NCBI GenBank assembly: GCA_038380795.1
Contig: CM076259.1
Coordinates: 97,513,739 to 97,577,738 of the forward strand
DNA from: Pyrocephalus nanus
Lineage: Eukaryota > Chordata > Aves > Passeriformes > Tyrannidae
Reading direction: 5' to 3'
Length of the DNA: 64,000 nt
Position 1 is the first letter of the stretch; each line of letters begins with the position of its first letter. The translations under genes were made by a program, and so were the position numbers. The notes below the pieces were generated by a model, which was not told where the DNA came from, searched no databases, and was given only the letters and a program-made list of their open reading frames with translations. Below are positions 36,481 through 49,599 of this stretch, piece by piece.

Positions 36481-39460
36481 AAAGCAAAGGGAAGGGCCTT
36501 TATTTTAGGGTGAAAAGGTAAAACCGTTACGTGTTCTTTAGTTTTCTACGCTGTAATTTGCTTATATTGGAGGCAGAGTGTTTCACGACAGGAAGGGCTG
36601 GGGTGGGACAGTTGTGAGAGCCTTCAGGGAGGCACGAGGCCACATTTGGAACCTTTTGTGCACCATGTTTGCACATGTAGAAGCACAACTCCTGAAGGCA
36701 TCCATGGAACCTCAGGGCTCCTGGGAGCTGTCTCTCCTGCCGGCTCCCTAGGGCTGGTGGGCAGGTGGTTTGTGGCAAGGCCAGCAATCCTCACTACAGC
36801 CACTTTGACTTTGTTTTCTGGACTGGTGCCAGGAATTGCTTTGAGTGGTTGTGTGCTGAGTGATGGAATTACCCTTTGGTTTTCTGCCCTCGGCAAAAGG
36901 GCAGCATAAAAGCAGCTGTGTCACAAATTAATTTCTACAAGGGAATATTTTTATTTAGCATTGTGTTCTTTATCTCATTTTCTTTTTCCTCCTTTTTTTT
37001 TTCATTTTAAATTTTTCCTTGTTAAATTGAAAAAAATAACTATCTTTTGGACAAGCTAGTACAGTGTTGTAGGTTAAGGAGGATGCTGCTCTGGGAGAGG
37101 AAGTTGACTGCTGCAGTTTTGTAGTTAAAGTAACTTGTTCCACTGTGTTCTTAGAAAATTATGACATGTTGCAAAATGGAGTTACCTTCAAGGTGCTTTT
37201 TAAGTGTATCATTTACTGTGTTGAAAATATCTGTGATGTTGAAATTTGATTAAAAAGTGACTTTTCATATTTGTTTTCTTTTACATGGGATTTGAATATG
37301 TGCTGATAAATCTTGTGTAAGATTTTTATCAGTAAATGAGCTCCACTTTTTTTACTTCTCATTTTATGGTAGAAGACTCAGTTTTCTAAATGAATGGGGT
37401 TTTTTTCTGGCCCTGTGCTGCTTACATTTTTTTAATCCTCTTGACAAGCAGAGCAACTGTTGTGCTCCTTGTGCATATGTATAATTAAGAGGCTGATTAT
37501 ATTGCCTCCTAGTCTAGATTATCATTCTGAAGAAAAAAATGTTCCTTTTGCAAAGGGAATAGTGAAAGGCAGAGGTGGAACATAATACCAGCATGGAGGA
37601 ATAGCATTACCAATTAATAACCCTATCTGGAGAAGGAGTCTTGTGTTACTTATCACAAGACCATTTTTGAAGTTGCACAATTTGTAAAACTCAGCCAATT
37701 TTTCCTTGCTTGCATTTGACAGAATCCTGAAAATGCACATTTGGTTTAGTGTGAAGTAGGCAATGTTTTTATTGGGTTTTGAACTCAGTTTCCTGTTTGT
37801 AGGAAATTTTTTTTAATTACATTTTTACAGCTTTAAGCCATTTTAGTGAGTAAATCATAGCATTATTAAATACACTACCTTACCAGTCTGTTCAGTGTTT
37901 TTTGCTAAGCTTTTGGGAAATTGATACTGAGATAGCAGCTATAGTTGTGATGTCAGATGATATTGCTGGCTCTGTGGCAGCAGATTGTCTGGTTCTGTAT
38001 CATTTGGAAGATCACTGTAGAGAACTTCGCATGTGTAATAAGAGTTTATGCTCCCTCTATTCCTCTGGAGATTTGCTTACAGTTAAGTAATGAATGGGGA
38101 AAAACTAGTAGCCTTTAATGCAATCCATGCTGTAGTGGCTATGCTGGGTAGGACTGAGAGCATGAACTTTTAAAGCAGAACGAATATCCTTTGTAGTCTT
38201 CCTGTTTTATTTCTAGTAAATTGCTGAACAACATAGCTATGTACTGGACCCCAGAAGTGCTTCAGTCACTTTTGTTGATAACAGACTCTCCAACTACAAG
38301 ATATGTTCTTTGCATTTTGGGCCTCACTGTTAAATAGGAAATATGACAGTTCCAATATGAAATGTAGTACAATAGTATTCCAGAAACTTCCTGTACCAGA
38401 AAGTTCTAAAATAGGAATAATAAAACTGAAGCGTTCAAAAGGGCATGTAGTAAAAAGATAGTACTTTCAGAAAGTTAATTCACATTCTGAAATAGTCTTG
38501 AAATATAAATAATAGCTATAGCAGATAAAGGAGGGAGGAGAAAGGGATTTTTATTTGTAATGAGAAAACTATGAATAGAAGACAAAAACTTGTGGTTTGG
38601 ATAACCACATAGAAAATGCAGTGGAGTTTTATCTGTAAACTTAAACTGGCTGATACTCAGACAAGGAAAATCCTATGACTGATAACAGTTATGGATTTGT
38701 TGTAGCTCTAAAATCCTATATGCAGCCAACTTGTCTAAGTAACTAACAAATATTTTAAAGTAAGAAAATTCCTACATAATCTGTACAGAAACATAAGCCA
38801 GTGGCTTAGAAAATAAAGGAGAGAAGTGGTACTGTCTAGTAGGTAAACCATGCTTGCTTTAATTGGTAATGTTGAGAGATCTTCATGAAATGGTTTTACT
38901 TAGAGTTACTTCACATAGCTCAGAAAATATGTGAACGCAGCAGGAGTCCCTCCAGCTTTTCCCAAATAATGAAATAGGAATTTTAGATCTTTTATTGCAG
39001 AGTTATTTAACTTCCTGCACTTCAGTCTTACTCAAGCTCTGGAAACTCCCTAATGAAAAATGCTGTGGTTCTTCCCTCTCTTGAGTGGCTCAAGAGTATC
39101 AACCTCAGCCGACACCGGCACAGTACCGTGGCTGTTAATATCTTGCTGTGTGGTACAGACCCAGACCAACTTAAATAGACTACTGCTAGCCCATCTCTGC
39201 CTTTCTGTGTCTCAGAAGGGACAAATGTGTTGTTATCCACAGTTCACTAAATTAAGAGTGTTGTTCAGCTTAGTGGGAGGAAGCTGAGGGGTTAGGGACG
39301 TACTCCCAAAAGGCACATCTGCACCTCTATTGGACAAGAAAATTATAATTAAGTACTTAAAATAGGTAATCCAGAAACTTCCCTGTTAAGCAAGGAGCTA
39401 CTTATAGGAGTATCCCAACATGAACATCTGTACAGAGAAGCTGTATTCTCCGAATTCTCC

Positions 39461-39516
39461 CAGATTCATTCAAAGAGCAGGCAGATTCATTCTCTCGGAT
39501 TCATTCAAAGGCAGGA
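39461..39516 (+). repeat. Short imperfect tandem triplication
   Basis: Three copies of a GATTCATTC core at 39463, 39483 and 39498. The outer two extend to GATTCATTCAAAG followed by a GCAGG motif. It looks like a small local duplication. Confidence 0.6.
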
Positions 39517-41039
39517 CTGCAGTAGCAAAGCAAAATTACAAACCACAAGCTTAGGGTAAACTGCTGTTTCTTCCCTCCTCACTCTTTTCTTTTTTTCTTC
39601 TTTTTCTGAGTTGAGAGAGTGCTAATTATTCTTTTCTTAAAGTGAGATCAAACTAGGCAGCACCAGCAGTGGTGCTTGCTCATTTTTATGTTCTTATGTA
39701 GTCAAACTTTCAACTTTCTTTTACTATGATAAATAAAATCTTAATAAAAGGTTTTCCTACAATTTAGAGTATAAAAATTACTGAATTTGGAGTAATTTGA
39801 ATACAATGTGAACAAAATTTTTCAGTGTACAACTGTTGTTGCATGCTATGTGATATAGCATGTGATTTAAATATTTGAGTATTATTCATAAGAATAGATT
39901 ATTTCTCTGCTGTTCTAAGTGATTGATGTTTTTCTTGAACTCAGCATGGAGCTAAGTACTATAATACTTTGTAACCTAATGATATTTGCAGAATGGGTTT
40001 AATATTTGCTTTGAAATTTCAGCCACCAATTCAGTGAGTACAAAAATAATCTTTGTGATTCAGTCTCAGCCTAAGTGCATAGCTCTTGTCTAGGGAACCC
40101 TTTATTCTTCACCATATGAAGAATCAGGGCCCTGCTCAGAATATGCTTTTGGGGGAAAGGCAGGTTGTGGTGACAGGCTGGAAAAGGAAAGGCAAGTTTT
40201 GAATGTTAATACTGTGGATGCTGGGCAGGCTCTCCAAAAGACCATGCTGCTTTTCTCTGAAGATGCTTGTAAGACTGTGCCAGTGGGAAATTGCCAGGAC
40301 TATCAAACAGTGGGTTAAAATACTGCTTTGCTCCCAGCTCTTGCATGCTTCAGTGTTAGGCTTTAAAGATGTGTCTTCTCTCAAAGGAAAACAGCTGTTT
40401 CATGGCATTCATAAATAATACAGACAGTATCTTGTGGGTTCCACAAAATATTCAGTTTCCTGAACCATGTTACAGACTAATTTCAGGACGTCAGTACAGG
40501 CAGTCCTTAATGGTCTGTCAGTTATCAAGATGTGCAAGTTCAGAATCTCCTGTGCAATGTGGTATTTGGAACAGTCAACCTCCTGCCGACAGTGACATCC
40601 TAAACTGGTGTGCTCAGACATAAATTTTTCATTAGTGTGGTTGCATGCTGCTGGAATACATGCTCCTGAGAAGTGTCTGTGCTTGCCAGCATAGGCAGCG
40701 GTGAGGGACAGTAAGCTGTGTGTATGACATGCACATTTGCACATACAGTGGTACCACCACCAGTGTTGGAAAATAGAAGTGTAATTATGAAATTTTCTCC
40801 TGTGTTGCAAGAATTACTGTACAAACATTCTTACCCAAAATTCCACTCATACCTTAGTGAGTGCTCAAGTGAAGTTATGAATTGCGCTGCACAGACAGGA
40901 TGTGTCTTTTAATAAGAGCATCTGCACAGATGACAGATACTTTTGCCTAACAGAAGTACAGATGTTTGTCAAACTGAGTAGTTTTGTCATAATTAAATGC
41001 ACATTTTTAATCAGGAAATTCAGCTAATTGTGTGTGGAA

Positions 41040-41420
41040 TGTTTTGATATGTCTTTAAAACTATCTTTTTTAAGTCTTTGGAGTAATCTGCCTGCTCCTA
41101 GAGCTAATTAGGTCAGCAACAAGTGTAATACAATAAAGCTTTGGAAAAAGAGCTGCGAATGAAAGCCAATTTGGGAAGTGTCCATTTGGAGTAGTAAGCA
41201 TACTCTCCTGTGACACAACACAATTTACTGCTAAATCCTTGCAGCTTTTTGAAGCTTGTATTTGTGTGAATTTTTTATTATTTTAATCCATGGTGATTTT
41301 AGTGCGTTATTATTTGCTAACTCACAGCACAATCCTGTAATTTCTTACGAAAAAAAAAACAACCCTTTTGTCATTGACCCAGTATAATTATCTTATTGGT
41401 TCATTATCTCTCATTAATTC
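41040..41420. promoter_or_regulatory. Candidate conserved regulatory element
   Basis: Contains GCTAATTAGGTCAGCA (41103-41118), where TAATTA adjoins a MAF half-site in reverse, then a SOX-like ACAATAAAG, GCCAATTTGG and TTTGCTAACTCACAGCAC. Motif-rich and low in simple repeats apart from short A/T runs. The role is inferred. Confidence 0.22.
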
Positions 41421-41665
41421 TAGGATGACTTAAACTTCTAAAATAGAGAAAAGGTGGCAAGATACAGAGGCACTGAAAATCCTTGCATATCTAATTCCTG
41501 TGGTAAATTTTTTTAATGAGGAAGGAATTTCTTCTAATGTTCTGTGATATCAAGTGATAGAGTTGTAAGGAATGGTATATAGAATAAGCTATAAAAAATG
41601 AAGGACCTGAAATTATGAACAGCTAGGTCTGTCTGGAAAAAAAGGAGAATGTCTCTTTTTAAGAA

Positions 41666-41765
41666 AGTTTTGGGGTTGTGGGGGGTTTTACAGTGTTTGG
41701 GTTTTTTTGTCAGGTTGTTTTTTTTTTCCTTGTGTTGGTTTTTCCCAGGGGTTTTTTGTGGGCTT
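41666..41765 (+). repeat. G/T-rich low-complexity tract
   Basis: Mixed ggggttgtggggggtttt, T7, T11 and ttttttgtggg elements. Confidence 0.75.
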
Positions 41766-43554
41766 TTATGTTAGATCTGAAATATATGTCAACTGAGTAT
41801 TGATGGTTAGGAGAAAAAGGGCAAGGATACCATAATGTGATTGATGCCTGGAGTGTAAATTGCTATACATTAATCCCACTCCACAGAACTGAATTTTGCT
41901 TTTTTCAGGTTCCTGACTCAGAACAGACTTAGATGTTGGTGCTCAACTTGAGCTTCATGAATGTTTCATGCCCTGCTCAGCTGAGTATGTGCCCTAGGAA
42001 GGCAGATGGGTACTATTTCTTCTTGTCAATAAAAATGCTGGTAGTTTCTTTATTGACATGCTTTTTTATTACTGGAGCACCATGAGAGATTTATGTTAAT
42101 TGTATTAGTAGTCTGCCTCTGATGTCTGACTGTACCAGGCAGCTCAGGGTACTGCAAGCTGACAAAACGGACCAGATTGGGTAGAAACGGCCATAGAGTC
42201 CTTTGCAACTTGCTTTCTGAACTTTGGTAATTTTAGAAGCAATTGCACTGCAGTTCCTGCCCTAGAAAAAATATTCAGTGTTGTATTTAGTGTTTACTTC
42301 TTCATCTTTTCACGTTTAAGTTCAGGGTGAAAGTGGAGTGGGGGAAACCTTCTTCCTTTACTGAGAGAGTAATAAACAAGAACAGAGGAGAAACTAAGGG
42401 CAAGGTTACCCAGACCTTTTTTGTTCCTGTAATAATATGCCTTTTTGTTTTCTTGAGGATCATCCCACTTGTTTCCGAGTTTTTATTGCTTTAAGAATGA
42501 AGAATTGAAATTGCACGCAGAGTGCACGGCAGAAACATGGGATTCATCGAGTGGGAACAGATATCTGTCTATTCAGTTTGAAGTACTACATAATTATGGC
42601 ATATGTGGTTGTGTAGATTATATAAAGCTGAATTAAGACAGCTTTAGGTTTTATTGCCTATTTTAACACTGGGGTGGAGAAGGAAGGAATAAATGTGTCT
42701 TCTTGTTTGAACTTGGCTTTAAATACTTGAATTGTTGAGGAAGATGGTTGCAAAGGAAGGCTTCAGTCTCTAATTTGGGTGCTGTGTGAACCTGAGTATC
42801 GGTTCTGAACAGAGAGCAAAAGTTAACTTAAAGAACAAACTCTGTTGTTAAAGTTTAAAACCCTCAAATTTTAGGAGGAGCCTGACCCTTCTTTTGAAGT
42901 CTTTTGTTTGTTTTCTTTGCAAAGGAATGGGTAAGGGAATCAACAAATAAGGCATGTTTTAAAATTCAGCACCTTGGTGAGACTTTTTTTTTCTTTTAAG
43001 TTGAATAATACTGCAAGGGGGGAAATATTGCTGAAAAAAATTACCATCAGTTATGGGAACATGTCATTCTCTTCTCATTAATGTTTGTCTGCTACATTTT
43101 TGTTTCGATGTGTAATGTTACGTTCTCTTCCCTCCACTGTGTAGCAATGGGTTCTTAAGTGCTTCTACAGTAACTATTAAAAATTACTTTTACTTTTGTT
43201 ACAAAATCAAGTTTTCAAGAGTTGGTAAGAATATTCTTACAAGAACTGTTGGGGAATATTATACTTTCTCACTGTCTGAAAAATGAACATTTGTGCTATG
43301 ATGAAAATGGAAGGCCCCAAACAGCAGGCGTGACTATAACTAAATAATGGTATGAGTTAGTCAAGATAAGCATTCTGTGAAAAATGGGCTGTTCAAGAGC
43401 AAGTATTTAAAATGGAAACATAACACTCTCTGTAAAATTCCTGTGGCTTTTTGCAGACCCATCACAGTGCTTTTTGAAACTAATAGGCAATGAAACAGTT
43501 TTTCTATTGCTGGATCTTAATCAGTGCTACCTGTGTCTAAGAGTGTTGCTGGTT

Positions 43555-43643
43555 TGGGTTTGGTTTTCTGTTTGTTTTTTGTTGTTGGTTTTTGTTTGTT
43601 TGTTTTGTTTGTTTGTTTGTGTGTTTTTGTTTTTTTTTTTTTT
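43555..43643 (+). repeat. (TTTG)n microsatellite with T14 end
   Basis: About 90 bp of TTTG and related units on the sense strand ending in a run of 14 T. Largest T/G repeat in the window. Confidence 0.88.
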
Positions 43644-46600
43644 GAAACCTCAGCAATATCTAGACATAGACATAGATTCAACTTAAATTTCACTTAGAAG
43701 GTCACATTTAGACTGATTATATAATAGCCTGAATGAAATAGGTGAAATCTATTTTCAGTAAGTGTTCTGTTGCCACCTACTAGGTCTTTCAGTGTCTTTC
43801 TTTGCAGCATGTTAAAGTTCTTCACAAACAAAGTGTAAGTTGATGAAACCAGTCTTGTCCTTTGTAATTAATGCGCGGTCCTACCCACATAACCATACAG
43901 ACACATTCAGGTTTTTTTCTTTGATTTGTCAGAAACTCCTACCCTTTCCCTAATTGTGCAGTGGTTTTACGGGCTGTTGGATTGCATTCAGTATGTTATT
44001 GTCAAGGGCACATTGGCAAGCTGTGACATTATTTTCCTGGGATGGACAGGAAGGCAGAAAGATAAACCAGCATTGTTGAAAGTGTATGATAGTTGCAATG
44101 TAAAAAGCCTTGAACCTTACGATCGTAAAGATTACTTTGTCAGGTTGTATTTTTCCTCTTGAAAGTCTGTTCACGTTATCAGTTGGAATTGATAAAATAT
44201 AAGTTGTTTCTAGGCATAACCTCTTTTTAACCATTCTTATCATTGTTCATAATAGCTGAAAGTACAAAAATGCAGACCTATAAAAATGCTTTATGGTAAC
44301 TGCACAGATTGCATATGCAAACAGTATATATATATAATCATCCATAAGTAAACTTGGACAAGTAAATATGTGTAATCCAACCCTTTCAAACTTCTCTGAT
44401 AGGAGGCTTGTTAGAGTAAGTAAACTGCATACAGAGAAAAAATTCTCTTTTGGCCTTCTGGCCATTTCTTTTCATAGCACTATTATGTACTCCATTCTTA
44501 TACAGATTATTTTGTCGTTTTGGAAAAAAAACCAGGAAGATATGTTTAAGAACAGTGGAAGATATCTCTGACTTGAAATGGGTTCCTCTGGGTTGATATC
44601 TTTAGTTTCTGTAAAATGCAAACTTAAACTCATGGCTTATTCTTGGAGTTTTTTCTTGGTCATTTTTGAATAAGTAGTATACAGCTTGTCTAAATTCTAA
44701 ACAGCAGTAGGGAGGTGTCTAAATGTTGATCAAACGCTATGAAAAAAAGCCATGCTTTGCAAGTGTCACGTTGCTGTGAGGGAGGAATGAGACTGGAGTT
44801 CTTCAGGTTCAGGATCAGCACCACCAGCAGGCTTCTGCCACTCCCCTGCTTCCAGTATCTCCATCTTTTCCACTCTTGTCTTGGCCTTATTCTTACTCCT
44901 AGAAACCTGGATCTGTTTTGGCTTTGCTCTGGCCTTGCCAGCTGAGGGTTGTCAGGACTGTAAGAACTAGGCAGGTTCCCTGGTGGACTTGTGCTTTCCT
45001 ACAGAGTCTCTTGTACAGAAAGATCTCCAAAGATTGTATATGTTTAGTTGGTTTGTGGAGATGGAATATATGTAGGCATGCTGCTGTGGGTTATGTGCAA
45101 ATATTATTTAGAAGCTGTAAAATGTGTCTAGCAAAGCTTAGATACTAAAGGCAAAAAACCCCAGCTAAGTTCTTGACACTCAGCAGCCCCACCTTTTTTT
45201 GTTTTTATATATTATTTTACATACTCTATGCTTTCAAAGCATCAAGGGTTTTTTGGTTTTTGGAAGGTTTCTTAAGGATTTTTAAAATTTATTTATTTCT
45301 AGTAGAACTGTTCAGCAGTGATGAAAAGTTTCCAGCTTCTGTTGCTGAAACAATGGAATCACTTTGAAAAAAAACTCTTTAAAAATAAACATCTGTTGTT
45401 CAGTTTTTAAAACCTACAAATCTACGTGAAGTCTCTCTTCCTGGTACTTTTCATCTGGAAATTATCATTAGTTTCTTGCAGAAAAGTTTCATAAAATTTT
45501 TAGCTTCAAATGCTTTAATTGGTCTTCAGTGTGCAGAGCTCATAAGAACCCTGTGACTTAAAGAATCAGATATAATAACAGTATCCTCTTTAGAAATAGT
45601 AATTGATGATTTATAATTGGAAATATTTTCTCACAGGCTTATAGCAGGTATTGTTTTGAATGTAGGTTGAAATAAAGTATTAATCAGCCTATGTATGAAT
45701 TTTTAAAAAGGGAAATGGTGGGTATTTTACCATACTTCTTAAACACTTCTGGTTTGAAGACCTCTGAAGTTATGTTTCAGCCTGGACTTAGTTTTTACAG
45801 CTGTAATAAATCCCTCTCAAAAACTGCCTGTTCCAGCAGAAGCGACGGCAAACCCTTAATCAAAACAGTGGTGTAGACACCATTACAAGAATTGAATAAA
45901 TACTTAAAGAACTGTACCAATGGTTATCTTTTCGAAATATGAAGCTTTCTTTAAAACACAGAAGCAACAAAGAAAGAAAGAAGAAGATTTCTGGACAAAT
46001 ATGCAAATGTTTAAATGCACCAAATAAAGAGCAATTAGAAAGGGCTGTGATATAGACTGTGTCCTCTTACTGAACTCTACCCTTTAAAAAATTGTTTCCA
46101 TTTTGATTTTTAAGAATCACTTGTTGACAGAAGGCAGGGCTCCTGCCAGCTCGAGATCTGTACAACACAATGGTGGACACTTCAAAAGAGCAGCTGGACT
46201 AGGGGCATTTCTCAGCCTGTTCAGTGGTTCTGTGACAGGGACCATGAGCCATTGCCCTTGGGTAGGGAAGAAATAAATTGCTCTCAGGGAAATACATTGC
46301 TCTGGACTAAACATTCCTAAAATTTGATGCAGTTTTCTGTAATGTTTAAGGATAATCTTGGGGAAAAAACAAGTAGGGGCAGTGACTGGTGGGGTGTGAA
46401 ATTACAGTACAAATGCAAAAGGGAAGTTCTGACTTCCATGCTAATTTAGAGTGTCACCAAAAGCAGTAGCCACCTACCTGCTTGATCAAAGTGCAGCAAC
46501 TGCCAAGTTAATAGTATTGGATAGTATTGTATAGGCCCAGATTTTGCGAGTTGGTAGCACATCATTAAGCTTTCTTTGCTTTGTAGGGTGTTCCTCAAAG

Positions 46601-49560
46601 CTCATGTTGCATAGTTAATGCTGGTTATCTAACCTGCACTCTATGGGGAGATGTGGTTTGGGTTAACAGGTACCCTCCAGTAACATGAAGGTTTGTGTGG
46701 AATTCCTTGCTTTATTGCAGACATTCTGCATTGCTTTGGGCCTTGTTCCCACATATGCTTCTGGGCCTGTCTATAAAAGGGGGGCTGGAGTTTGTTCTCT
46801 GCCAAGTGTCCTTCCAACAGTCTCTTTCAATGTCCAAGTACTAAATCAGAGTGGGAGAGAAAAGATGTGTCGGAATGTAAAATCAAGTGCATTAGCCTTG
46901 CCCAGCTTCTAGTGTATGCATGCCTGTGAGTGATGCTTTACATACACACACCCATTGTCTTTGGAGCAGTTTGGTCCTGTTGGAGTTTGTACCCCTGTTT
47001 TATCCTGCCTCAGTCTGAGCCATGAGTCTTGCCGGTGAATGCAGCAGCCCTTGCCACTCAAGACTGCATTTGCAGAATGTATAGCTGGAGTTAAGTCGGT
47101 TCTGTTACTTCTTTATTGATTCCTCAAAGTTACACAAATGCCAGGCTTGAACTACAGAAGTTTTTCTGCTTTATTTAACTCTGTGCAAATCAAAATAATT
47201 AACATTTCCTACATTTCGTTTGTTCTGAACATCTCATACAAAGATAGTTAGGTTTTTGAAAAAAATCTGTATTAGATGCTCGTAAGACAAACAACCACAG
47301 AATCATTTCTTGGCTTTACAAGAAGTGAATTATGATAAAATAGTTTATCACAGCTGATAGCAGAGTGCTGATAAATGGCGCTGTTTTTTCCTGTGTTTGT
47401 CTCTGGGTTTGGGTTTCCATCCCGTCTCCCACCCTATCAAAAGAAAGCATGGACAAGAAACTGTCCTCTTTGTAAACAAAACTAGATCTCTCGTGTGACA
47501 CGGCATTTCCCCAACCTGTCTCCTGCTTGTTTATACAGGTGTCTATAGAGGAATGTGGGTATTTTAAGTAAAGCGTCAGACCTGATAAACACAGAAGTGA
47601 AGGGGTCACATTCTGGAACTGGTGCTCCCCATCAACACCACAGCAATGCAAAGCTGCAAATATAGGCCATTATTTTCCCCTTTGTGTTTATTACCAACAG
47701 TGGGAATACAGGCTTGTGTCCTTTGAATGTGTTTGTGTATTTAGCTGTTAGGCTTTTTCTCCATGGCTCGGCTCTTCCCCCATTTCAAGGCTCTCTCATT
47801 TTTACAGGAAGAATTTCATGTACCAGATTTACGTGTGTGATGGTTTTTCCATTTTCTTTTTTTTTTTTTTTTAATCCTATTACCTACATCATGAATCAGT
47901 GTTTCTTCCTGTTTTGCAGATATATTTTATAAGCAAAAATAAATTTGGGAAGATGTGACAATTAATGTAGATACAGTTGTGATGGTAAAGTCTGCAGTCA
48001 CAATCCTCCCTGAAGCAGAGATCCCAAAGTTTGCTTTTCTCCTTGGCTATAGAGAGGTCATCAGAGACAGCAGGGTGAGAGTTGGAGACTCTCTAAGCAG
48101 ATGCTTTTCGTCAACAAATATCCTTTTCATCTCCTTTTGAAAACACTTTTTTTTGGTAGCATACCAACATCACTGCTAAGGATAGGAAGTCATCGTGTTT
48201 ACTCTTGTTAATTTAGCATAGTAAGAGCAGTATGATTTTTTAGTACATAACAAAAACATGGTTTGAGGGCATTTCTAGAACTCTTAGTCATCCAATATAG
48301 GCAGTGTAACTATACGTCTTTTGAAGGCTTATGTCTATGATTTATAAGAAAATAAGGTGTTGATTTTTTTTTTTCCCCCATGTGCCTTTTTTTCCCTTCT
48401 ATTGCTATAAAAATATTGAGACGTGTGTGCTATGGGCTTTCAGTTCCTGCAAGTACTCCAGACTGAGCAGAAGGCTTGTTCAGGGCTAAGTCCTGTCGTA
48501 TGTGCCAGCTGACAGTGACCGAGATAGATCTCTTCTTGTTGACTGTTTTTGAAAGACTTCATTTTAAAACCTCCCTCTGCATTTTCAAGGCTTTATTTTC
48601 AGCTATCAACCTAGTTTTTCTGGACATCTGAAATTCAAAAAGAAATGGGTGCTAGTTAGATAAATAATACAGGCTTCAGTCTTAAAAGTTGGGCTTAAAT
48701 CCTGAACACAGCTTAGCATAACTGACTGAAGATGGTGAATAAAATACATTCAAGATTGAAGTGTGAAAAATAGTGACATTGTTAAGTATATTCACTAGTT
48801 CTAAAATATTTATGTATTTTGGTTGGTATTTGCACTTCTAGTTAAGGCCTGATGAGATGGAAAGCTACTAAATAGGTGAATAAATAAAGGCAAATATTAA
48901 AACTAGTAAACAGAAGAAGAGAAAACCTGAAGTAGAAGAATGGCACTGTCCAAGTTTACACAAAGAATTAGTAGGGCAATATTTTTTAAGAGGTCTTTTC
49001 CTCGTGTTTTTTTTCTGGCTGTGTTTTTTTTTGTGTGTGTGCAAAGCCTAATGCTTTCAGTTGTTATGACTAAAGGAGGGACTCCTAGTGTAACAGAAGA
49101 AATTGTATTTTTCCTGCCTAACTTTTCCATTTCCACTTTAAAGTACGTTGTCAAGTGGAACCATATTTGTACAGCCTTTTGGGGACCTAAGTATGAAAGG
49201 TTCATGTTTAAATTATTCAGCTTGGGAAGACTTTTACTGTGTAGTTTTTTTCTCCCTAGCTGCAGGTGATCGAAGATAAGGCATTAAAGAAAGCCACTTC
49301 TAGTTTTCATGTGGATAGCTTCAGCTTTGTGTTTGGGTTTTGATTTTTATAACATACTTTTTTGAGGGTTTTTTGATCAATGTTGTTTTGGACAGCCAGA
49401 GCCTCTTTGGAAAGCTTGCACTGTGTGGAATGTGTAGTTTCCCTGCTGAAATTAAAACTCGGAGGGGGTAACTGAATACTCCCTGCATTGCCAGCCTGAA
49501 GAAAAAACAAACATGCTCACTGAGAACAATGAAACATTCCTTGAAACCCTAGGAGACAGA

Positions 49561-49599
49561 TTTTTTCCCCCCTACCTCCCCCCCCCCCCTTTTTTTTTT
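49561..49599 (+). repeat. Polypyrimidine tract (T6 C6 ... C12 T10)
   Basis: Almost pure pyrimidine for 39 bases, broken by one A at 49574. The C12 run (49578-49589) abuts T10. Confidence 0.88.

Noticed and set aside
46117..46314. Minus-strand frame in a less AT-rich patch, possible repeat
   Set aside because: No CR1 or LTR signature could be recognised, and 65 codons is within chance expectation.
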